Assembly: GCA_963771505.1 (NCBI GenBank)
Contig: CAVYTO010000002.1
Coordinates: 806,001-870,000 of the forward strand
From: JAJPHW01 sp963771505
Lineage (GTDB): Bacteria; Acidobacteriota; Terriglobia; Terriglobales; Acidobacteriaceae
Length of the DNA stretch: 64,000 bases
Direction: 5' to 3'
The notes under the pieces are model-generated. The model worked only from the letters and a program-made list of their open reading frames with translations. It searched no databases and was not told the DNA's origin. Positions 59,172-64,000 of the stretch are shown here, in pieces (position 1 is the first letter of the stretch; each line of letters opens with the position of its first letter). The translations under genes were made by a program, and so were the position numbers.

Positions 59172-60419
59172 ATGAAGATTCTGGTTCTAAATTCCGGATC
59201 GAGCAGCCAGAAGAGCGCGTTGTTTGACGTCAGCGGAAATCCGCCCGCCGATCCTCCTGTCCCGTTGTGGCAAGCAAAGACGGAATGGAATGGTGACGGC
59301 GGAAAGCTCGAAGTCAAATCGGCGGACGGTCAATCGCTGAAGAGGAAGGTCACCGGAACCGAGCGCCAAGCCGGTCTAGAACAAATGTTGGCGACACTCT
59401 GGGACGGCCCGGCCAAAGTCGCGAACCAAAGCGAGATCGGCGCCGTGGGGCATCGGATCGTTCACGGGGGCCCAAAACTCTCCGCACCGACGCTGATTAC
59501 CGACGCGGTCAAGCAAGCTATCCGCGAAGTAGAGCCCTTTGCGCCGCTGCATAACCGCGCCGAACTGGAAGGGATCGAGACGATTGGAAAACTGATGGGC
59601 AAGGTTCCGCAAATTGCGGTGTTCGACACAGGATTTCATAAGACACTGCCGGAAGCTGCCGCGACCTACCCTGGCCCCTATGAGTGGCGCGAGCAAGGAA
59701 TTCGGAAATACGGATTCCACGGCATCAATCACGAATATTGCGCAGGGCGAGCCGCACAGGTTCTCCATCGTGACTTAAGCTCGCTGAAACTAGTGAGTTG
59801 CCACCTAGGAAACGGCTGTTCGCTGGCGGCGATTGACGGCGGCATTAGCATTGAAACGACCATGGGATTCACACCCCTCGACGGTTTGATGATGGGCACC
59901 CGTTCTGGATCGGTGGATCCCGGAATCCTCACGTACCTGCTACGGGAGTGCAAAACCACCGGAGGTCGCTTGGACGACGTCCTCAACAAACAATCAGGAT
60001 TGCTGGGCGTTTCCGGAGTGTCGGGCGACATGCGGGAGATTCTCTCTGCTGTGCGCAGCGGCAATCAGCGGGCACAACTAGCGTTCGACATGTACGTGCA
60101 CCGTTTACAGACCGGGATTGGGGCCATGACAGCTGCGCTTGGTGGAATCGACGCTCTGGTGTTTACGGCAGGCGTTGGAGAAAATTCCCCGGAGGTTCGC
60201 GCAGCGGCCTGTTTAGGCTTGGAATTTCTGGGGATTCAGTTGGACCAGGCGCGAAATTCCCAGTCGCCCGCGGACGAGATCATATCGCGAGAATCATCCT
60301 CAGTTCGAGTTCTGATTATCGCCGCGCAAGAAGACTGGGCCATCGCGAAAGATTGCTGGAAGCTTCTCAGTACAGCAAACCGATCAGAATCCCTGCCGCA
60401 CAAGATCTTCTACCTTTAG
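59172..60419 (+). CDS. ackA: acetate kinase AckA
   Basis: 415 residues. VLNSGSSSQKSALFD is the first phosphate-binding motif, followed by GHRIVHGG, VFDTGFHKTLP, HLGNGCSLAAI, GTRSGSVDPGI and FTAGVGENSPEVR, all acetate kinase signatures. It makes ATP and acetate from acetyl-phosphate. It lies 3 bp behind the phosphoketolase gene and is surely co-translated. Its last 36 bp overlap the 3' end of the converging riboflavin synthase gene. The C-terminal about 20 residues (STANRSESLPHKIFYL) extend beyond the usual end. Confidence 0.96.
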   Translation: MKILVLNSGSSSQKSALFDVSGNPPADPPVPLWQAKTEWNGDGGKLEVKSADGQSLKRKVTGTERQAGLEQMLATLWDGPAKVANQSEIGAVGHRIVHGGPKLSAPTLITDAVKQAIREVEPFAPLHNRAELEGIETIGKLMGKVPQIAVFDTGFHKTLPEAAATYPGPYEWREQGIRKYGFHGINHEYCAGRAAQVLHRDLSSLKLVSCHLGNGCSLAAIDGGISIETTMGFTPLDGLMMGTRSGSVDPGILTYLLRECKTTGGRLDDVLNKQSGLLGVSGVSGDMREILSAVRSGNQRAQLAFDMYVHRLQTGIGAMTAALGGIDALVFTAGVGENSPEVRAAACLGLEFLGIQLDQARNSQSPADEIISRESSSVRVLIIAAQEDWAIAKDCWKLLSTANRSESLPHKIFYL

Positions 60420-61025
60420 CGCTCGCGATCCTGGGCCGCGCATCATCTTTTCGACATATTTCGCAATTACGTCAACTTCCAGATTCACCGAATCCCGAGG
60501 CTTGAGTGAGAGCAGGTTTGAATTTTCGGCAGTGTGCGGAATAATCGCAACGGACACTTGCGAGCCTTCGAGCTTCGCGACGGTGAGACTAATGCCCTCG
60601 ATGCATAACGATCCCTTAGCGACCACGAAGCGTTCCAACGCAACTGGAATTGAAATCGTCAGGCGATAGTCAGCGGCCTCTTCGATCGGAGTCAGGGAAA
60701 CGAGTGTTCCGGTTCCGTCAACATGTCCTTGCACGATGTGGCCGTCGAATCGTCCGTTCGCCCGCATGGGCAGCTCGAGATTGACGCGAGCCTTCTTAGC
60801 TATGCGCGAAAACGAAGTGATGTTCCAAGTCTCTTCCGCAAGGTCGGCGGTGAAAGACTGAGGCGTGATGTCGACTGCGGTCAGACATACTCCGCTGACG
60901 GCAATGCTGTCGCCTTCCTTCAGCGAGGCCGTTACTCGATCGCATGAGACGACCAGCCTGCGCTTACCCCCTGCTTCAAAAACGCTAACGACGGTGCCGA
61001 CTTCTTCGATGATCCCGGTGAACAT
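60384..61025 (-). CDS. ribE: riboflavin synthase alpha chain
   Basis: 213 residues from the ATG at 61025, the family-typical MFTGIIEEVGTV start, with AAGGA 7 nt upstream. Two lumazine-binding repeats are visible (about 1-95 and 97-205), each with a GxSxxV-like motif (VSGVCLTAVD and EGISLTVAK) and FDGHIVQGHVDGTG between. The enzyme dismutates two 6,7-dimethyl-8-ribityllumazine molecules to riboflavin. ribD lies 38 bp upstream on the same strand. The 3' end overlaps ackA by 36 bp in convergent orientation. Confidence 0.95.
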   Translation of the reverse strand: MFTGIIEEVGTVVSVFEAGGKRRLVVSCDRVTASLKEGDSIAVSGVCLTAVDITPQSFTADLAEETWNITSFSRIAKKARVNLELPMRANGRFDGHIVQGHVDGTGTLVSLTPIEEAADYRLTISIPVALERFVVAKGSLCIEGISLTVAKLEGSQVSVAIIPHTAENSNLLSLKPRDSVNLEVDVIAKYVEKMMRGPGSRALKVEDLVRQGF

Positions 61026-61063
61026 TGCAATGTCCTTTGGCCATCTCGATGCGAGCTGGCGAT

Positions 61064-62218
61064 TCAATCGCGATACGGGTCGCGCAAATATCCTTCGACG
61101 GCGAAGTCCTCACCAAATTGGTGAAGCTTGGTGGATTTCACTCGCGCAGCTTCTGCGATCCCTGCGAACCCCGAGCCCGAGGAAAAAGGAACAGAATCGG
61201 TGCCACCGAGAATCTTGCTGCCATAGTAGAAGAACAATTTGTCGACCATCCCTGAACGCAGAGCGGAACCGTTCACTCCTGCCCCGCCTTCGATCAAAAC
61301 ACTGGTGATTGCCTTACTTCCAAGATTTTCAAGGATCGCAGACATTTCGGGACGACCATCAGCGCCCAGCTGGAAAATTGCTTCAACCCGAACGCCCCGT
61401 TCTTCCAACTTCTTCCTCTTATCCTCGTCGGCTTTTACGCACATCACAACAACGTCGTCTTCGGCAGTTTGAGCGATGCGGGAAGTAAGCGGTAAGCGTA
61501 AATGAGAATCCAGGATCACTCGAACCAGTTTTCGACGCCGTGGCAATCCGCTGCGATCCGTCAATAACGGATCGTCGGCGATCACGGTGCCGACCCCAAC
61601 CATGATGGCATCGGACTGATGTCGGAGCTGTTGTACGTGAGCCCGCGCTTCCGCCCCCGTAATCCAGTCGGAATCTTTTTTGTCCGCTCTATGCGCTTGT
61701 TTTGCTTTTGGCGGCGCAGCGATCTTTCCATCCAGGGTCATGGCAGTTTTCAGACTCACGAGCGGCGTGTGATGTCGGATGAACTTCGCGAACGATTCGT
61801 TCAATCGGCGCGCTTCCGCTTCCATGATTCCAGTCGCAACAGTCACTCCCGCTTCTCTCAAACGGGCGAAGCCGTTCCCTGATACCGCAGGATTGGGGTC
61901 GGATATCGACGCCACGACTCGTCGGATCCCCGCGGCAATCAAAGCGTCGGCGCAGGGGCCGGTGCGTCCGCGATGCGAGCATGGTTCCAGGTTGAGATAA
62001 ATAGTAGAACCGCGGGCCATGCCACCACTCTTTTCGAGGGCGAGTACTTCAGCATGCTTTACGCCTTCGTAGGTGTGGAAACCGGTGCCGACAACCTTGC
62101 CGTCTTGATCCACGATCACAGCGCCCACGCAGGGGTTGGGCGAAGTCAGGCCGATTCCCTGCCCCGCAAGGTCAAGCGCTGCTCGCACATGCTGTTCATC
62201 GGTTTCGCGATTTGCCAT
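61064..62218 (-). CDS. ribD: bifunctional riboflavin deaminase/reductase RibD
   Basis: 384 residues. The N-terminal deaminase domain (about 1-145) has the zinc site HAEVLAL and PCSHRGRTGPC. The C-terminal reductase domain (about 148-380) has SLKTAMTLDGKIA and GGAGVNGSAL. It performs the second and third steps of riboflavin synthesis from GTP. The ATG at 62218 lies 6 bp after the ftsY stop; a TTG at 62227 would overlap that stop. The unit order is ftsY, ribD, riboflavin synthase. Between the reductase start and its core there is a basic insert (PPKAKQAHRADKKDSDW). Confidence 0.95.
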   Translation of the reverse strand: MANRETDEQHVRAALDLAGQGIGLTSPNPCVGAVIVDQDGKVVGTGFHTYEGVKHAEVLALEKSGGMARGSTIYLNLEPCSHRGRTGPCADALIAAGIRRVVASISDPNPAVSGNGFARLREAGVTVATGIMEAEARRLNESFAKFIRHHTPLVSLKTAMTLDGKIAAPPKAKQAHRADKKDSDWITGAEARAHVQQLRHQSDAIMVGVGTVIADDPLLTDRSGLPRRRKLVRVILDSHLRLPLTSRIAQTAEDDVVVMCVKADEDKRKKLEERGVRVEAIFQLGADGRPEMSAILENLGSKAITSVLIEGGAGVNGSALRSGMVDKLFFYYGSKILGGTDSVPFSSGSGFAGIAEAARVKSTKLHQFGEDFAVEGYLRDPYRD

Positions 62219-62223
62219 GCGGG

Positions 62224-63201
62224 TCAATCAAACAGGGAGTTGACGAAGTCATCGGCGGAAAAACGCAACAAGTCTCCGGCCTTTTCGCCTACGCCTACAT
62301 AGCGAACCGGAAGGCCGAGCTCTCGCGAAATCGCCACCACGACTCCGCCTTTCGCTGTCCCATCGAGCTTCGATAGGACGATTCCCGTCACGCCCGCCGA
62401 ATCCGTGAATTGCCGCGCTTGTTGAAGTCCGTTCTGCCCGGTTGTCGCATCGACGACCAACAATGTTTCATGCGGCGCGCCAGGGACGATTTTCTGCGCG
62501 GTTCGGCGAATCTTCTCAAGCTCGAGCATCAGTCCGGCTTTGTTATGCAAGCGGCCCGCAGTGTCTACAATGACGTAATCGCTGCGGCGGGCAATCCCCG
62601 CCTGTAGCGCGTCGTAGATCACAGCCGCCGGGTCGCCGCCTGCCCGGGTACGAATGACTTCACAGCCGGTCCGCTGGCCCCAAATCTCGAGTTGTTCGAT
62701 CGCTGCGGCGCGAAACGTGTCGGCCGCGCACAGCAAAACATTCTTGCCTTCCGATCGCAGAAATTGCGCCAGCTTGCCGATTGAAGTTGTTTTCCCCGTT
62801 CCGTTCACTCCGACGACTAGAATCACTTCCGGCATTCCATCGGGAGCCTCGACCGGGGGCACGTTGGCGCGGTTGAGAATGTTTAGGATCTCCGCCTTCA
62901 GCAGCCGCTTCAGTTCCACGACATCGCCGATTTGCTTGCGGTCAGCTTTGTCCCGCAGTCTGGCGAGCACTTCGTGCGTGGTGGTTGTGCCCAGATCGGC
63001 CGTGATCAGGGACGCTTCGAGATCGTCGAGCGTGCCGCGATCGATCTCTTTATTGACCGAAACAACTTCTTCGATCCGGTCGGTAAGGTTTTCCCGCGTG
63101 CGGGTGACCGCAGCCTTCATCCGATCGAAAAAGCCGGATTTCTTCTCCTGCTTGAGTTCTTTGTCTTCGCTGAGGGGATCGCCGAAAAGGGTCTGAATCA
63201 T
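62224..63201 (-). CDS. ftsY: signal recognition particle receptor FtsY
   Basis: 325 residues. A short charged N-terminus (about 1-30) replaces the long acidic A domain of E. coli FtsY. The N domain follows, then the G domain with the P-loop GVNGTGKTTSIGKLA, the insertion-box DTFRAAAIEQL, DTAGRL and the guanine motif SKLDGTAKGG. FtsY docks SRP-ribosome complexes at the membrane. Its RNA partner is encoded at 45199. The downstream ribD is coupled closely. Confidence 0.96.
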   Translation of the reverse strand: MIQTLFGDPLSEDKELKQEKKSGFFDRMKAAVTRTRENLTDRIEEVVSVNKEIDRGTLDDLEASLITADLGTTTTHEVLARLRDKADRKQIGDVVELKRLLKAEILNILNRANVPPVEAPDGMPEVILVVGVNGTGKTTSIGKLAQFLRSEGKNVLLCAADTFRAAAIEQLEIWGQRTGCEVIRTRAGGDPAAVIYDALQAGIARRSDYVIVDTAGRLHNKAGLMLELEKIRRTAQKIVPGAPHETLLVVDATTGQNGLQQARQFTDSAGVTGIVLSKLDGTAKGGVVVAISRELGLPVRYVGVGEKAGDLLRFSADDFVNSLFD

Positions 63202-63274
63202 GAGAAGTTAGACGACAAAAGCTGTCACTTCGATTATAGCGGCGGCGAACAGATAGGAAGGATTGATTGGTGCT

Positions 63275-64000
63275 TCAGACGCTGGCGGATTCTGCTGCAA
63301 CGGCAGTAGCGATCTCAGGCTGGATCAATTCAACAGCTCCAGATTCAACAAATGTGGGCGGTACTATCGCCGGTTGGAATGGGCGAGGGATCTCAATCTC
63401 GCCTCGCTGGTAGATCGCGTCCATCGCAGCAACCGCCACTGGGTCAAGCCGTTTTCCCGACAATGACCGGATGATTTGCAAGGCGTCCGCCGCATCCCGC
63501 GCCTGTTGATAGGGGCGATTGGTGGTGAGCGCATCGAACGTGTCGGCGACAGCTATAATTCGCGGCAATAGGGGAATCTGGTCGCCCTTGAGGCCGCGCG
63601 GGTAGCCACGCCCGTCGAGCGATTCGTGGTGAAGCTCGATGCCCGGAATCATTTCACGCAACTGCGCCACCGGACGCAAAATGTTGGCACCACGGGTGGT
63701 ATGCGTTTTCATGATCTCGAACTCTTCCGGCGTAAGCGCGCCGGGCTTTTTAAGGATGCGATCTTCGATACCGATTTTGCCGACGTCGTGCAATTGGGCG
63801 GAAATGCGCACGGTCTCGAGGAACTCGGGGTCGGAGCCCATTTCGCGCGCGATCATCAACGAATATTTCGTGACCCGGTCAGAGTGGCCGCGGGTGTACG
63901 GATCTTTTTCGTCGACCGCTCCGGCGAGCATTTGAATTGATCCCATGAATAGCTCAAGATTTTCGTTCGCGGCACTCTTGAGATCGAGCACGTAGTGCTC
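63275..64000 (-). CDS. HD-GYP domain protein, N-terminus cut by window edge
   Basis: The frame is open to base 64000, so 241 residues are visible and the N-terminus is missing. The GTG at 63991 is only an internal codon. The HD-GYP domain has HDVGKIG, HTTRGANIL, HHESLDGRGYP and DTFDALTTNRPY. Such domains hydrolyse cyclic di-GMP to GMP or pGpG. The coiled start (KSAANENLELFMGSIQMLAG) suggests an upstream sensory or receiver domain. A Pro/Ile-rich tail of about 45 residues follows the domain. Confidence 0.9.
   Translation of the reverse strand, partial: EHYVLDLKSAANENLELFMGSIQMLAGAVDEKDPYTRGHSDRVTKYSLMIAREMGSDPEFLETVRISAQLHDVGKIGIEDRILKKPGALTPEEFEIMKTHTTRGANILRPVAQLREMIPGIELHHESLDGRGYPRGLKGDQIPLLPRIIAVADTFDALTTNRPYQQARDAADALQIIRSLSGKRLDPVAVAAMDAIYQRGEIEIPRPFQPAIVPPTFVESGAVELIQPEIATAVAAESASV

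Noticed and set aside
1..64000. CRISPR arrays, prophage or integrated plasmid
   Set aside because: No regularly spaced direct repeats, integrase, phage structural genes or attachment-site repeats at the tRNA were seen.

Overview
The window looks like chromosomal DNA of an acidobacterium, most likely of the Terriglobia/Koribacter-like lineages. The grounds are a moderately high GC content and several protein types typical of that phylum: an Oar-like TonB receptor with an N-terminal carboxypeptidase-regulatory-like domain, a sedolisin (S53) protease with Ig-like repeats and a hydrophobic C-terminal module, a lipoprotein with choice-of-anchor-D (SPD-2-like) repeats, and proline-rich TPR and BON lipoproteins. 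TTG starts behind good Shine-Dalgarno sites are also common. There is no rRNA, CRISPR array, phage or intact insertion sequence. The taxonomic call is inference from gene content.

Layout. 1-13.5 kb: end of a secreted lipocalin-like protein, a giant hybrid kinase with two kinase cores, HemQ, an AhpD-like protein, an exported TPR protein, an SDR, an RNase T2 with a Cys-rich partner, a YtxH protein next to a coiled-coil membrane protein, MnmA and a low-complexity exported protein. 14-19 kb: a GDP-mannose 3,5-epimerase-like enzyme, a small His/Cys exported protein, a TonB receptor broken by two single-base frameshifts, and tRNA-Lys(TTT). 19-27 kb: a cell-wall block made of a serine-hydrolase/NamZ fusion, a second AmiE-like serine hydrolase, MurQ, MurA and an ATP-grasp enzyme of unknown substrate. 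26.7-31.9 kb: two tandem secreted zincin-like paralogues and a glycoside-hydrolase lipoprotein. 32-35 kb: rpsO-pnp, with an RGG-rich tail on PNPase. 35-37 kb: a decayed RAYT transposase with a REP-like palindrome, then small hypothetical genes and an esterase. 37.5-45.3 kb: the S53 protease, a DinB protein, an M20 peptidase, an SSS symporter, FabH and the SRP RNA. 45.4-55 kb: a TgpA-like transglutaminase, a Pal/OmpA lipoprotein, TPR, lipoprotein and DinB genes, a prepilin peptidase coupled to a degenerate PAS/HisKA protein, a BON lipoprotein and a PilZ protein. 55-64 kb: MobA, an MlaF-like ABC ATPase, phosphoketolase plus acetate kinase, riboflavin synthase, RibD, FtsY and a truncated HD-GYP protein.

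How they work together. The most coherent system is the 19-25 kb muropeptide salvage set: exo-muramidase (NamZ domain), probable N-acetylmuramyl-L-alanine amidases (serine-hydrolase domains) and MurQ, beside MurA of the de novo pathway. Other functional pairs are phosphoketolase with acetate kinase, RibD with riboflavin synthase behind FtsY, S15 with PNPase, and SRP RNA with FtsY. The many exported hydrolases fit a soil heterotroph that degrades polymers.
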